Positions 41,491 to 52,408 are shown, counted from the first letter of the stretch. The stretch is 64,000 nucleotides of DNA from Oscarella lobularis (GCF_947507565.1 NC_089180.1:2728001-2792000), one strand, 5' to 3'. The notes: generated by a model not told the origin, from the letters alone. Translations and numbers: made by a program.

Positions 41491-42647
41491 TAAACGCTAC
41501 TTCGACCGCACGAAGCGCTTTTGCACCGCGTCGCCGCACGAGCACAATTTTCGAGGTCCGGCGGAGTGGTAACGCCGGTCGCTTTGTCGCGGCGCCCCGA
41601 TCGGGGGATCGCGGTTGTCGCGGAGTGCGGATCGGGGAGTTGCTGGTGCGGCTCCTGCGCGCCTTTTTTTGGGTCGAACTCGCGTTCGCTTTTCGCGTGT
41701 GCGTTTGGCGCGTAGACCGCTCGCTTTCGCTCGCGATAGTCGTTTGCGCGAGATTCGCGAGCGATCTGTGGCGTAATTAGATTTCGCTCGCAGAGGGTGT
41801 AGCCGGTTTACGCCCTCTTTTGCTTTCGCCTTTCCGCGCAACTGACCGTCGATTAGACAGTTACCATTTGCGAAGATGTATTTTCTCATTCGGTTTTTCG
41901 CGCAAAGGACGCTGTCGAGGACGTTTTCACGCCGTTTTGCGCGTTTTGCGGTTCGAGGGCCGCAGGGGCAACTTCCGGGACGCGTCATCGGGGAAGACCA
42001 TTGGTCAAATGACGATCACATGATTGCTGCTCGGTCTCTCATTGGCTTGCCACGCTGAGCCAATTTAGTTGCCTCGCGCACCCCCCCTTCTCGCGACACT
42101 TTCCGCAATCGGTCCTCTGCTCGCGCTGTTCGCTCTGTTTCCTTTGCGATTACTTCGAATTGCTCTTCGCATCCTTTTGCGACTCTCATTGGCTTCGCGC
42201 GGTGAGCCGATTTTGTTGCCTCGCGCGCACCGATCTGATCGACAGTTTTCGCAGCCGTCCTTTGTTGTTTCGCCGCCCGCTGCGTTGCGTTTGCGGCGTT
42301 CACGAATTGCTCTTCGTTTTCTTTTGCGAAGCGACGGTGAGTTTGCGGCGCTGCTTCGCGACAATTTCGTTCGAACTCTTGATCGATAGAGCTCTCATTG
42401 CCTCTTTTTGTTTATCGCTGTTTTGCGAATCGCTTCTGATGTAAGTCGATCGTTACTGCTGCGTTCGCCGTATATAGCTGATTCTTTTGCCAGCTACTGC
42501 TTCTCTTTTCGTCAGTTGATGAGGACGAACAGTTTGTTTCTTCTTTTTGTCTTTTACGCCAACGTATCGGTGAGCCCAACGACAGCCACTCGTAGTTGCT
42601 GTATCTAGAATTTTTGTTAGATCTCTGCGTCGACATTTTTTCAAGTC

Positions 42648-44046
42648 ATGTCGGCACAACACTCCCCTACGAAGTCGTCGCCGCGAAAGAGGCCGCGCCC
42701 GCAAGAATTCGATACTCTGTCTGATATCTTCCCACAGCAAAGTGGTAAGCTACATCGTCTATTGCGATATACACGTATGTATTCTCCTTTTTAGGATATA
42801 AGGCGAGCGTTCACGGAGTAATCGAAGTTTTCTCGGGTCTCGAAGATTCACCGGGCAAAAAATTTTTTGACGGTTATTTGGGAGACGAGTCGGGTCGAAA
42901 GCGGTTTGTCGGCTTCAGCCCCAAAAAAGCCGAAAAGATTCGCGATCTTGCGCAGAACGGTCGCCCAGTCAACTTTTCGAACGCCGTTGTTCAACCGTCA
43001 CGTTCCGGAGACGACATGGAAGTCATGATAACAGATGGAACCGCCGTCTGGAGATCGCCTCGCGTCTTTTCGAACCAGACATCATTATCGATTGCCGCCA
43101 AGGATGCCGGACCGCAAAAGATTGTTCTCAGCGAGCTCGACGGACTTCTACCATACACGAAAGTCTCTTTTTCCGCCGGCGTCGTCAACGTCCAATCTCC
43201 TACAGCTACGATGTCTGGAACACCCGTTCAAACGATTACGGTCGAGGACCCCACGGGAAAAGCCACTGTGAATCTGTGGGCGATCCACGTCAACACGGTC
43301 GAAATCGGACAGTGCTACGACTTCAGCGGTCTCATGGTAAAAGAGTTCGGCGGAGAAAACACGTTGACAACTCCGAAACACAACGCTCGCATTGAGCGCT
43401 CGAAAACCCCTGTCGAGGGAGTCCGCTTTTCCTACAAGAAGCCTGTTTCGGCTGCTGCAACAGTCGAGGGAGCAACGGTCGCCAGCGTCACAGATTTTTC
43501 GTCCCAATATGTCTGCGGGGATTGCCTGAACGGGCACATGACGGAATTGAGGGATGTGAAAGGTATCGGTCGATGCAACGCCTGTCCGACCGTCTCATCG
43601 TTAGCATCTTGCAAGCGCCGCGTCTCGGCTATTCTCAGCATAAACGTCAACTCATTCAGGCTGCGTCTTCACGCAGAAGGCGACGCTTTGCGGAAGATGG
43701 CAAATACCGAATCCGAAGACGACGTGACACCGGTGAAACTGATCGATGCGAAACAGTTCACATTGACATACAACAATCAGTCAATGGTAAGACGATGTTT
43801 CTCATTTCATGCATTGCTGTAAGGCATTTTTAGACCGTTCTGAACGTTGTTCGCAATCCCGACGTCGAGATGCGATCACTGGAAAATCCTAAGCCGACTT
43901 CACCGAATCGTCCGAATCCTTCTCCGAATCCTGCAAATCCTTTGTCTGCGGCTGCTTTGCCGATATCGTCCAGCGTTGAAGACAACTATTTGCCCGCTCT
44001 TGAAGAAGCGCTCAACGTTAGCGAAGGCGAAGGCGACGACGTGTGA
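42648..44046 (+). CDS. Helitron RPA-like single-stranded-DNA-binding protein, three exons
   Basis: Exons 42648-42744, 42795-43786 and 43834-44046; introns of 50 bp (GTAAGC...TTTTAG) and 47 bp (GTAAGA...TTTTAG) join in frame to give 433 aa. An in-frame read without the introns would falsely stop after YNNQSMVRRC. Exon 1 encodes a basic leader (SPRKRPRPQEF). The body has OB-fold character as in replication protein A: KRFVGFSPKKAEKI, a segment ending VTDGT-like ITDGTAVW, and TITVEDPTGKATVNLW. A four-cysteine zinc site follows in YVCGDCLNGHM and GRCNACP. The acidic, Pro/Asn-rich tail (NPKPTSPNRPNPSPNPANP) is in exon 3. RPA-type proteins travel with Rep/helicase genes in many plant and some animal Helitrons and probably protect the displaced strand. 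Exon 2 and the splice sites are certain; the transcription start is not visible. Confidence 0.85.
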
Positions 44047-44643
44047 CTTTTCGATAACCGTATAGTGTAATTGAGCTCGAGAGGCGCGTGACCGTAGTTT
44101 ATGCTTTTTGCATGAGTAATTTCCGCGACCTCTTACGTGCAAGAGAAATTAAAGATGTGCATCAAATTTTTGCCTTGTGCCTAAAACACGATGCCCCGTC
44201 AGTCACGTGATAGCGCCGCCATCTTGATCGCTTCTCCCGATATCTTCACGCTGCTTCCGAAAAGAATCGTATCCACCGAATCACATCGAAGAAAGCCTTA
44301 CCTTTTTTTCGACATCTCCATTCGTTCGTTTTGCGCTGATCTCGAGCCTGCCGTCGTCATTCGGAACGTTTTCTCTACGAAACACTCGGCTCTCTGCGTT
44401 CGTTCGCCTTCTCCTGCAAACTCGCTCTTCAGCACGCCTTTCGTGTCGTCTGAGCAAGCAAATCGACTCGATTCTCGAGCGACATCGCCTTCAACGACGA
44501 ATAGTCTCATTTCGAAGTTCGTTTTTTTCTGATTTCTTTTCTGATCATAATTCCCCCGTTTCTCTTAGTTTTGTTGCCCTGTTACTGGGTCACGATTACC
44601 AATATCACGATTTCGAGAGTATCACGAAGTCAAGAAAATCTTC
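44047..44643 (+). other. Intergenic part of the Helitron
   Basis: About 600 bp between the RPA-like and Rep/helicase genes. A plus-strand frame at 44191-44532 is Ser-rich and has no motif; probably spacer with the promoter and leader of the Rep/helicase gene. Confidence 0.4.
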
Positions 44644-47600
44644 ATGCCGCGGAAGCGAAAATATTCTTCAGAACCGCGCTCCGCTAAAAGGCGCCGTGCC
44701 TCCCACCACGCCTCCAGCATCGTTCCAACGCCTGCGGAGGACTCTCCACCGTCCACGTCTGCCACAATACACGAATATTCTCCACCCCTTTCCTCTCCAA
44801 GTTGCACTCCACCCTCTTCAAGTTCCTCTCACGCACCCCTTTGTCCGCCTATTCTACACGCGGAGCCTTCTTCTGAGGCGGCAGCTCCCTCTCACTCTCC
44901 CCCAAACCATGATACTCTCTCGCGCCCCTTGCCCCGACGACGTGTTCAAGAGCGAGCATCTCGCATCCAGTCAGCGAGAGGGAGCGCTTCTTCACACCAA
45001 CGACGCAACCGCCGAACTTTCTCATTTTCCAAAGCGGCTTTCGCTTACGACCCCGCCCTTTCGTTTGACTTCGGAAACATAGGTGGCATGGACTACGCTT
45101 GCGAGCACTGCGGTGCCAAAAAATGGCTTCGCGAACCGCCATCCATGTGCTGTTCTAACGGAAAAGTCATTTTGCAACCACTTCCTCAACCACCGATTCT
45201 TCTGAAACGCCTTCTGTGCAATACTGATCCCCAATCTATCCGCTTTCGCTCTCATACTCGCGCGTACAATTCTTGCTTTCAGATGACTTCTTTTGGAGCG
45301 AAAAACATCGTTCGCTATCCCGGATACATGCCTACTTTTAAAATACAAGGACAGGTGTATCATTCAGTAGGTTCAGTCACGCCACCCTCTCATCAACAAC
45401 CCTGCTTCCTGCAAATTTACTTCATAGAGAATTATGAGCAACAGGCTCTCCGACGAGTGGCCGTTCAGTCCGACGCCGTTCGACATATCATCGATCGCAC
45501 TCTGTTAGCGCAGTTACAGAGCATGCTGCACATTGTAAATCCTTACATACGTGATTTCAAAACCGCGTTCGAAAAGGGGCTTATTAACGATAGCCATAAG
45601 ATTGTCATTCGTGCTGACAAACGTCCCCCTGGTCAACATCCGCGAAGATACAACGCCCCCAGCTGCTCCGAAATTGCCGCGTTACTAATCAATGAGAACG
45701 CGGGTCACAGAGACATTGTACTTCATGCTAAAGATGACAAAATCCATCGTGTCTCAGAAACAAACAGAGCATACGACTCCTGGCAATATCCTCTTTTGTT
45801 CCCTCGCGGAGAGGACGGTTACCACCTTGAAACGTATTTGTCCAATCCTCAAACAAAGCGCCCGACGTCGAAGAAAATGAGCCCACTTCAATTCTACGCT
45901 TATCGACTAATGCAAAGAGAGAACGAGTTCAACATTCTTCACCGAAGCGGACCGCTTTCCCACCAGTTCATTGTTGACGCATACGCTAAAATCGAGTCCG
46001 AGAGACTCAGTTTTATTCGTTACAGTCAAGATACCCTACGCGTCGACAAGTACTCTCGACTTCGTGATACGGTTCACCGAGCAGACGATGTTGAAAGCAT
46101 AGGACGCACTGTCGTACTCCCATCCACCTTTACCGGTTCTCCTAGATACATGCACGAACGCTTTCAGGATACGATGACTTACGTCAGAAAATTTGGAGCT
46201 CCTGACCTCTTCACTACCATGACATGCAATCCTCGATGCTCCGAAATTGAAAATGAACTTTTTGAAGGCCAATCTCCCGCCGACCGCCAAGACATCACAG
46301 CACGCGTATTCAAGCAAAAAGTCGAAAAACTCATGGACTTGATGGATCACAAAGAAATCTTCGGCAAAGTCCGTTGCCACGCTTATGCCATAGAGTGGCA
46401 AAAACGGGGCTTGCCTCATATACACTTGCTAACTTGGCTGTACGAAAAAGTTCGACCCGATGATATTGACAAAGTCATTTCAGCTGAACTACCCGATCCC
46501 GAAGCCGACCCCATCCTCTATGAACTGGTAAAAAAGCACATGGTCCACGGACCATGTGGCGAACGGAACATGTCTTCCCCGTGCATGGAAAACGGCAGGT
46601 GCACAAAAAAGTATCCAAGAGACTTTGCCTCCGAAACCCAGACGGGAGAAAACGGTTATCCTCTTTACAGACGTCGTTCTCCCGATCAAGGAGGTAACAC
46701 CGCAGAACTAAGTCCGGGACGCACCGTCGACAACCGATGGATTGTTCCCTACAACCCCTTTCTTCTTCGCACATTCAAATGCCACATCAACGTCGAAATC
46801 TCCAATTCCGTCAAAAGCGTCAAATACATCTGCAAATATGTACATAAAGGACAAGATATGGCAGTCTTTGGCGTGCGACCGCAAGACACAAACGACGAAA
46901 TTACCTGTTTCCAAGCAGCCAGGTACATCAGCACAAACGAAGCTGTCTGGAGAATATGCGCATTTCCCATTCACCATCACCACCCCGCTGTCCAAAAGCT
47001 GCACGTCCACTTAGAAAATGGCCAAAGGGTGACCTTTAATGCCGAAAATGCCGCTGATCAAGCAGAGCAACCTCCCAAAACCACTCTCACAGAATTCTTC
47101 GCGCTCTGCCAAAAGGACGCCTTTGCACGAACACTTCTATACGTGGATGTACCCAAATACTACACGTGGCAAAGCAAATCATGGCGCCGCCGGCAACGAG
47201 GACAGTGCGTCGAAGGATATCCGCTAATTTATGAATCCGACTGCCTCGGGCGAGTCTACACCGTTCATCCGAACGACACCGAATGCTACCACTTACGCCT
47301 TCTTCTCCACACTGTCCGAGGTCCGACCAGCTTCGAAGCATTGCGCACCTTCAATGAAACGGTGTATCCTACCTACCAAGAAGCCTGCAAGCACAGAGGA
47401 CTCTTGGAAAGCGACGATCACTGGCACAATGCACTTACCGAAGCCGCAGTTTCCCAAATGCCACGAAATCTTCGTGACATGTTTGCCATCATGCTTCACA
47501 TGTGCTCTGTCGCCGATCCTCCTGCATTGTGGGAAGCCCACAAAGAACCCATGTCAGAGGATTTTCTGCATCGCCGACGACAACTGTTATCTCAAAACGA

Positions 47601-49191
47601 CTTGCCTTTCTCCGACATCCTTTTCAACCAAGCGTTAATATACATTGAAGACAAGCTCCTATCGTTTCCTAGCGGAAAGCCACTTTCTCACTACGGCATA
47701 CAATCTCCCGACCGAAGTTCTCAAGGCATAGCAGATAACACTCCGCAAGAAATATTAGCAGAACTGTCGTATAACCTTCGCGAAATGAACCACATTATTG
47801 AGACCAGGACCCCGACTCTTAGCCCCGACCAACACGAAGCCTACGATGCCATTTGCTCCAATATCACAGAAACCGATCAGCCTTTGACGGGCCGAATCAT
47901 ATTTCTTGACGCGCCAGGGGGAACGGGAAAAACCTACCTTCTTAATCTTCTTCTCGCAAAAGTTCGAGCCTCGGGACAAATTGCACTTGCAGTGGCCTCT
48001 TCCGGAATTGCCGCCACTCTCCTTCAGGGGGGTAAAACGGCTCACTCTACTTTCAAATTACCACTAGACCTCTCCAAGGAAGACCACCCCTCCTGCAACA
48101 TCGAAAGAGGCACAGTTAAAGCTCGACTTCTTCAACGCACTAAACTGATTGTCTGGGACGAATGCACTATGACCCATAGGCGCGCTCTTGAAGCTCTTGA
48201 TCGCACGCTCCGAGACATTCGGCAAAACGACACTTTGATGGGCGGCCTCACTCTTCTCTTAGCAGGCGACTTTCGTCAAACCCTCCCAATCGTGCCTAGA
48301 GGTACGCGTCTTGACCAATTACAGGCGTCTCTGAAAGCATCTAGAACACTCTGGCCAACCGTAAGAACCTTGCATCTCCGCACAAATATGAGAGTGCACC
48401 TCGAAAATGACGTTCTCGCAGGCCAATACGCCGACCTCCTTCTTCGAATAGGAAACGGTGAAATCCCAACAGACGAATGCAACTTTCTCGAAATTCCGTA
48501 CGGAAATCCTATTTACTCTCCCGAACAACTTGAAAACGCCGTTTTTCCCGACCTCGCCGCTAATTTCACCGACCAAAGCTGGCTATCGAAACGAGCAATT
48601 CTTGCACCTACAAACGATGCAATTGCGACAATTAACGACTCTCTACTTGACCAAATACCAACCGAACTTAAAGAATACCCCTCGATGGACACTCCAGTTG
48701 ACGATGACGGAGCAGTACTTTTTCCCACAGAACTTCTTAATTCCCTTGACCCCCCTGGTTTTCCTCCGCATATACTACGTCTAAAGAAAGGTGTTCCCGT
48801 TATCCTTCTACGTAATCTCGATGCCCCTAAACTTTGCAACGGCACCAAGCTAATCATCCATGAACTTAGACACAATGTCATTGAGGCCATTATCGCCCTT
48901 GGCCAGCACCAAGGACAACACGTCTTCATTTTTCGCATACCTCTCATTCCCACTGACACCACAATACCCTTTAGACGACTGCAATTTCCTATTAGACTAT
49001 CCTTTGCCATGACAATCAACAAAGCTCAAGGTCAAACTTTAGACATCGTAGGACTATCACTCCTAACTCACTGCTTTTCCCACGGACAATTCTATGTCGC
49101 CTGTTCCCGTGTCCATTCTCCTCACAATCTTTACGTCCTAACTCACGACAACAAAACAAAGAATATTGTATACCACGAAATCTTTCACTGA
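44644..49191 (+). CDS. Helitron Rep/helicase, 1515 aa, intact
   Basis: A single open frame from ATG 44644. Residues 1-135: basic, Ser/Pro-rich, disordered. 152-170: a zinc-finger-like CEHCGAKKW...CC. About 400-740: the Helitron Rep (HUH endonuclease) domain with FTTMTCNPR (523-531), the metal-binding H592-I-H594 in RGLPHIHLL, and the paired nucleophilic tyrosines Y728 and Y732 in KYICKYVHKG, so the two-tyrosine nicking site is complete. About 1060-1515: a Pif1-family SF1 helicase with Walker A GGTGKT (1092-1097), Walker B W-D1172-E1173, motif III LLAGDFRQTLPIV (1205-1217), TNMR (1247-1250) and the final AMTINKAQGQTL (1455-1466) and YVACSRV (1484-1490). Together they nick, unwind and transfer one strand by rolling circle. 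No OTU or endonuclease extension is present. The length is usual for animal Helitrons. TGA 49189-49191 lies 43 bp before the 3' hairpin. Confidence 0.95.
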   Translation: MPRKRKYSSEPRSAKRRRASHHASSIVPTPAEDSPPSTSATIHEYSPPLSSPSCTPPSSSSSHAPLCPPILHAEPSSEAAAPSHSPPNHDTLSRPLPRRRVQERASRIQSARGSASSHQRRNRRTFSFSKAAFAYDPALSFDFGNIGGMDYACEHCGAKKWLREPPSMCCSNGKVILQPLPQPPILLKRLLCNTDPQSIRFRSHTRAYNSCFQMTSFGAKNIVRYPGYMPTFKIQGQVYHSVGSVTPPSHQQPCFLQIYFIENYEQQALRRVAVQSDAVRHIIDRTLLAQLQSMLHIVNPYIRDFKTAFEKGLINDSHKIVIRADKRPPGQHPRRYNAPSCSEIAALLINENAGHRDIVLHAKDDKIHRVSETNRAYDSWQYPLLFPRGEDGYHLETYLSNPQTKRPTSKKMSPLQFYAYRLMQRENEFNILHRSGPLSHQFIVDAYAKIESERLSFIRYSQDTLRVDKYSRLRDTVHRADDVESIGRTVVLPSTFTGSPRYMHERFQDTMTYVRKFGAPDLFTTMTCNPRCSEIENELFEGQSPADRQDITARVFKQKVEKLMDLMDHKEIFGKVRCHAYAIEWQKRGLPHIHLLTWLYEKVRPDDIDKVISAELPDPEADPILYELVKKHMVHGPCGERNMSSPCMENGRCTKKYPRDFASETQTGENGYPLYRRRSPDQGGNTAELSPGRTVDNRWIVPYNPFLLRTFKCHINVEISNSVKSVKYICKYVHKGQDMAVFGVRPQDTNDEITCFQAARYISTNEAVWRICAFPIHHHHPAVQKLHVHLENGQRVTFNAENAADQAEQPPKTTLTEFFALCQKDAFARTLLYVDVPKYYTWQSKSWRRRQRGQCVEGYPLIYESDCLGRVYTVHPNDTECYHLRLLLHTVRGPTSFEALRTFNETVYPTYQEACKHRGLLESDDHWHNALTEAAVSQMPRNLRDMFAIMLHMCSVADPPALWEAHKEPMSEDFLHRRRQLLSQNDLPFSDILFNQALIYIEDKLLSFPSGKPLSHYGIQSPDRSSQGIADNTPQEILAELSYNLREMNHIIETRTPTLSPDQHEAYDAICSNITETDQPLTGRIIFLDAPGGTGKTYLLNLLLAKVRASGQIALAVASSGIAATLLQGGKTAHSTFKLPLDLSKEDHPSCNIERGTVKARLLQRTKLIVWDECTMTHRRALEALDRTLRDIRQNDTLMGGLTLLLAGDFRQTLPIVPRGTRLDQLQASLKASRTLWPTVRTLHLRTNMRVHLENDVLAGQYADLLLRIGNGEIPTDECNFLEIPYGNPIYSPEQLENAVFPDLAANFTDQSWLSKRAILAPTNDAIATINDSLLDQIPTELKEYPSMDTPVDDDGAVLFPTELLNSLDPPGFPPHILRLKKGVPVILLRNLDAPKLCNGTKLIIHELRHNVIEAIIALGQHQGQHVFIFRIPLIPTDTTIPFRRLQFPIRLSFAMTINKAQGQTLDIVGLSLLTHCFSHGQFYVACSRVHSPHNLYVLTHDNKTKNIVYHEIFH

Positions 49192-49234
49192 ATTCCTCCG
49201 ACCTCTGTCACATTACAACTTATACGTCACCAGA

Positions 49235-49267
49235 AATACCCGGCGTAGCCGGGTATTAGACAGCTAG
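49235..49267 (+). terminator. Helitron 3' hairpin and CTAG end
   Basis: Perfect stem AATACCCGGC / GCCGGGTATT with loop GTA, then AGACAG and CTAG, followed by T of the target. In Helitrons this hairpin marks the end of rolling-circle transfer. Confidence 0.92.
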
Positions 49268-50140
49268 TCTAGAATATAATGAATGGCGGCAAATACGTCT
49301 AAAATGCAATTTCAATTTCACCTTTTGAAAGCCTTTTTACTTTTTAGACTTGATGAGAAGTTGCTTCAATTGAAGCCGTCTCTTCTACTCCAGGTCGGTT
49401 CACTAGTAGATAGCTCCCTGGAGCAGTGCACTTTCCTGGCAACTAGGTGCAATGCGACTTCATGTAAGGTTTTTTACCTGTCTCCTGCTTCTCGCAGATA
49501 AATGTACATGTGGATAATGATCTGATTCAAGCGTACTTATGGCTACTGCAGAAGGAGAAAAGCCACTTTAGAAGCGGGCGGTACCACGTCAAGCTCTGCT
49601 ACAAGTTATCTATGTCACAAGATGCATTTTCATATAATTAGCTGTTTAGGCCAAAGCGTCAGTACCTTGAGGCTATTGTGGGGCTAAAATAAATAATGAA
49701 TGAGGCTTTGCAATGTTAGGGAGCCCATCTTTTTCAGTTTGAAGCGTATATGTACATTGTGTTTTCAGTAAATTTTCAAGAAAGTCGTGCGACTGTTCCC
49801 ATAGATTCGCGGGTTGATGGGCCCAGAAGTGAATTTTACTACTTTACCGAAGCAACTGACGCAACAAATTTGCTTTGAAAATTGCTACATACAGTATGCT
49901 TTACCAAAACAATTCACCATGATTGAAACTCATACTCACACAGAGTTTGCTTAGTAATTTAGGCCAATAAAACAAAAATAATGACGATAAAGACAAGAAC
50001 AACACATAAGCTGGCGTGGCAGTAAATTAAAATAAATTGAAAGAAATAAAATTAAGTAAACGGTTATTTAAAAAAATTAAAAACATCTTTAACAGCGAAA
50101 GGTTAAAGAGAATGATAATTTTGCTCAAGTAGGGAAAGGA
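49268..50140. other. No assignable gene; AT-rich
   Basis: Short frames only. 49950-50110 is strongly A-rich (plus strand). It begins with the T that flanks the Helitron. Confidence 0.35.
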
Positions 50141-50141
50141 G

Positions 50142-50545
50142 TCATACAGCAGAGATATCAAATGGCTTGACAAAGTGCCGATTGTCTATATGGCTGACGT
50201 AGAGACGAAGGTAACGAAGAATTTGCTCGATCGTCTTTTTTCTTCTGTTTGTCCGGATCAGTAGCATATTTCTTTCGTTCGAGATTTGTACGCGTTTCCT
50301 TGTTGCTTTTGTTGCCATGCTTTCCACTAGCCCAACGGAAGGCGTACATGATCGTGACGGAAGAACCCTTCGCTCTGCTGGACTGTCGTCAGGTTTGTCC
50401 AATGTATTTCCTTGCTTTCGTTTGGTGGCTTTTTTTTTCTCTGCCAGCGCTTGGCCTCTCAGGCTCCTCGTCGACGCCGCCGAACGCTCCAGCTTCATAC
50501 GTTATGCCCTCTGCCGTCTCCTGGGTGTCCTCTCTTCTTTTTATC
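50142..50545 (-). pseudogene. Second copy of a Mutator-like protein tail
   Basis: On the minus strand from about 50540 the reading EAIKRREDTQETAEG, ITYEAGAFGGVDEEPERPSA closely parallels the tail of the Mutator-like transposase at 51570-51710 (REGPTYEAGGFGGEAPPERP). After about 25 residues the frame shifts. No transposase body precedes it: the sequence immediately upstream is the GTAGAGTGG minisatellite. Confidence 0.55.
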
Positions 50546-50594
50546 GCCTCTCGTCATTTGTCTGTTCCTCTTCCACCACTCCTTTCCTCTGGTA

Positions 50595-51480
50595 GTGTGG
50601 TACCGTAGTGTGGTAGTTATGGTAGTAGAGTAAGAGTGGTTGAGATGGTAGTAAATTAGAGTGGTTGAGATTGATAGAGAAAGTAGTAAAGGTAGGGGAG
50701 TAGAGATGGTAGTAAAGTAGAGTGGCAGAGAGTGCTAGTAGAGTGGTAGATATGGTACAGTGTAGTACACAGTAGAGTGCTTGTACAGTAGAGTGGTAGT
50801 GTGGTTGTACAGTAAAGTGGTAGAGTGGTAGAGATGTTAAAAAAGTTGAGTGGTAGAGGGGGTAGTGTGGTTGTACAGTAGAGTGGTAGAGTGGTAGTGT
50901 GTAGAGTGGTAGAGATGGTAGTAAAGTAGAGTGGTTCAGATGGTAGTAAAGTAGAGTGGTAGTGTGGTAGTGTGATTGTACAGTAGAGTGGTAGAGGGGA
51001 AGGGTGGTTGTGCAGTAGAGTGGTAATGTGGTTGTACAGTAGAGTGGTAGAGTGGTAGTGTGGTTGTAGAGTAGAGTGGTAAAAATGGTAGTAAAGTAGA
51101 GTGCATGGTAGAGGGGGTTTTATTTATGGTATATCTCTCAACTACACAGTAAGAGGGGGTAGTGTGGTTGTACAGTAATGTGGTATAGATGGTAGTAAAG
51201 TAGAGTGGTAGAGTGGTAGAGATGGTTGTACAGTAGAGTGGTATGGTAGTGCGGTTGTGCAGTAGAGTGGTAGAGTGGTAGTGTACAGCAGAGTAGTGGT
51301 AAAGTGATTGGTAGAGTGGTTGTGTGGTTGTATAGTAGTGTGAATAGTACTACAGTAGAATGGTAGAGATGGTGATACAGTAGAGTGGTAGAGTGGTACA
51401 GTAGTTGTAGAGATGAGAGTGGTTGAGATGGTTGTAAAGTAGAGTGGTTGAGATGAAGTACTGAAGTGATGGAGATGGAC
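50595..51480. repeat. GTAGAGTGG minisatellite
   Basis: About 890 bp of 9-bp-based units GTAGAGTGG with recurring higher-order blocks GGTAGAGATGGTAGTAAA, GTGTGGTTGTACA and AGAGTGGTTGAGATGG. It is strongly strand-asymmetric (plus strand nearly free of C). Open frames in it are artefacts. It lies exactly between the two Mutator tails. Confidence 0.92.
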
Positions 51481-51491
51481 AAGATTTTGAT

Positions 51492-52339
51492 TTAACATGA
51501 TGAAGAATCGGCAGCCGGTGATGGTTGTCGCCTACGCCTCACAGAAGCCGTCGCTCGCTCTTTGCCCTTTCTCCTTCCCCTGCGACCTGGAGCCGTAGCC
51601 TCCCTTTCCTGTGGCCTCTCAGGCGGTGCCTCACCCCCAAACCCGCCAGCCTCGTACGTCGGGCCTTCCCTTCTTTCCAGATGGTCTTGCGTTTGCGCAG
51701 TCTTCTTTTTCAATTTTGCCCTTCTTTTTTGTTCTCTACTGTTGCCTTTATTTTGCTGGCAGAAATCCTTTTGGCGTCTATTTCATTGAAATGATCCAAA
51801 GAATGCGTTCCTGGTGGACATCTCATTTCTTGAAGGAGCCGAGCAAAAACAGTGGAGCCATTGTTGAATTGCGCAGCAGCAATTCTTGCAGCTATTAGTA
51901 TAGACGATGCTCCACGGTGTTTTGCTTTTGGGGCATATGTCCATAGCGTGTTATGGAATGACTCGTTGGAATTCTGAGTATGCCCGTCCTTGCACCTTTC
52001 CAAAAGACTTTCGTCCGATAGACGCTCAAACAAGCCAAGCAACTCGTGGAAGAAACAATGCGGAAGTGTCCGATTGTCGTCCTGCTTATACTTGTTCTCC
52101 CCAGTTGCCTGATCTTTCTGCCAGCGACACCATGAATCTTCACCTACTGGGCAGTATTGGTGCTGCTCTGCCTCCGTCTTTTGACAGCTGTCATGATTGT
52201 GCACATGTCCCTCTAATGGTTTCCTAGCTTTTCTCTTTCTTCTGGCATCGTCCACATCCTTCGGGCAACAGGTGTGATAGAGTACGGCCATGATATCTCT
52301 TTTCAACATTACCCAAGTTTCGCTTGATTGCGTAGCCAT
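51492..52339 (-). pseudogene. Mutator-like transposase, C-terminal domain and tail
   Basis: From the ATG at 52339: an IMAVLYHTCCPKDVDDARRK start, then YCPVGEDSWCRWQKDQATGE, LPHCFFHELLGLFERLSDES, LLERCKDGHTQNSNESFHNT and LWTYAPKAKH. This is the conserved C-terminal block of the Mutator-like transposase domain family (Pfam group I recall as PF20700), with the CP..SWC..W and GxTQNxNES signatures. The frame ends at 51710. A one-base shift in an A-rich tract (51712-51730) leads into the basic tail with TYEAGGFGGEAPPERP, so this copy carries at least one lesion. The upstream catalytic part is not found; 52.4 kb onward on the same strand is a different gene. Confidence 0.75.
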
Positions 52340-52408
52340 AGTATAATATACAGGTAGCCCATATGCAGCAATGTCCTGTGGAAGGCGTAGACTTCGTCGG
52401 TCCTCTCA

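Larger units (their letters stand above)
41459..49267 (+). mobile_element. Full-length, apparently intact autonomous Helitron (7,809 bp)
   Basis: The 5' end TCTATACTACTAAGAGCACA at 41459 is preceded by A. The 3' end is a perfect 10-bp hairpin (49235-49244 with 49248-49257), six bases, then CTAG (49264-49267) followed by T. These are the termini and the A|T target expected for Helitrons, rolling-circle transposons without TIRs or target duplications. Inside, on the same strand, lie a three-exon RPA-like gene (42648-44046) and a single-exon Rep/helicase gene (44644-49191). Neither contains a stop or shift. The first 1.19 kb is non-coding and contains a GC-rich tandem (42040-42440), also present in reverse at 15460-15890. 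Intact genes and both ends suggest a young copy. Confidence 0.93.

Noticed and set aside
41497-42440. Arg-rich open frames in the Helitron 5' region
   Set aside because: GC-rich repeated DNA with overlapping frames on both strands; no motif; the related copy at 15.5-15.9 kb is broken in the same frames.
42878-43822. RPA-like gene as a single 314-codon exon
   Set aside because: Splicing at 42745-42794 and 43787-43833 extends it in frame at both ends with family-like sequence; the single-exon ends are intronic.
51138-51498. Thr/Ser/His-rich minus-strand frames (STTLLYHH-type)
   Set aside because: They are translations of the GTAGAGTGG array in two frames at once.
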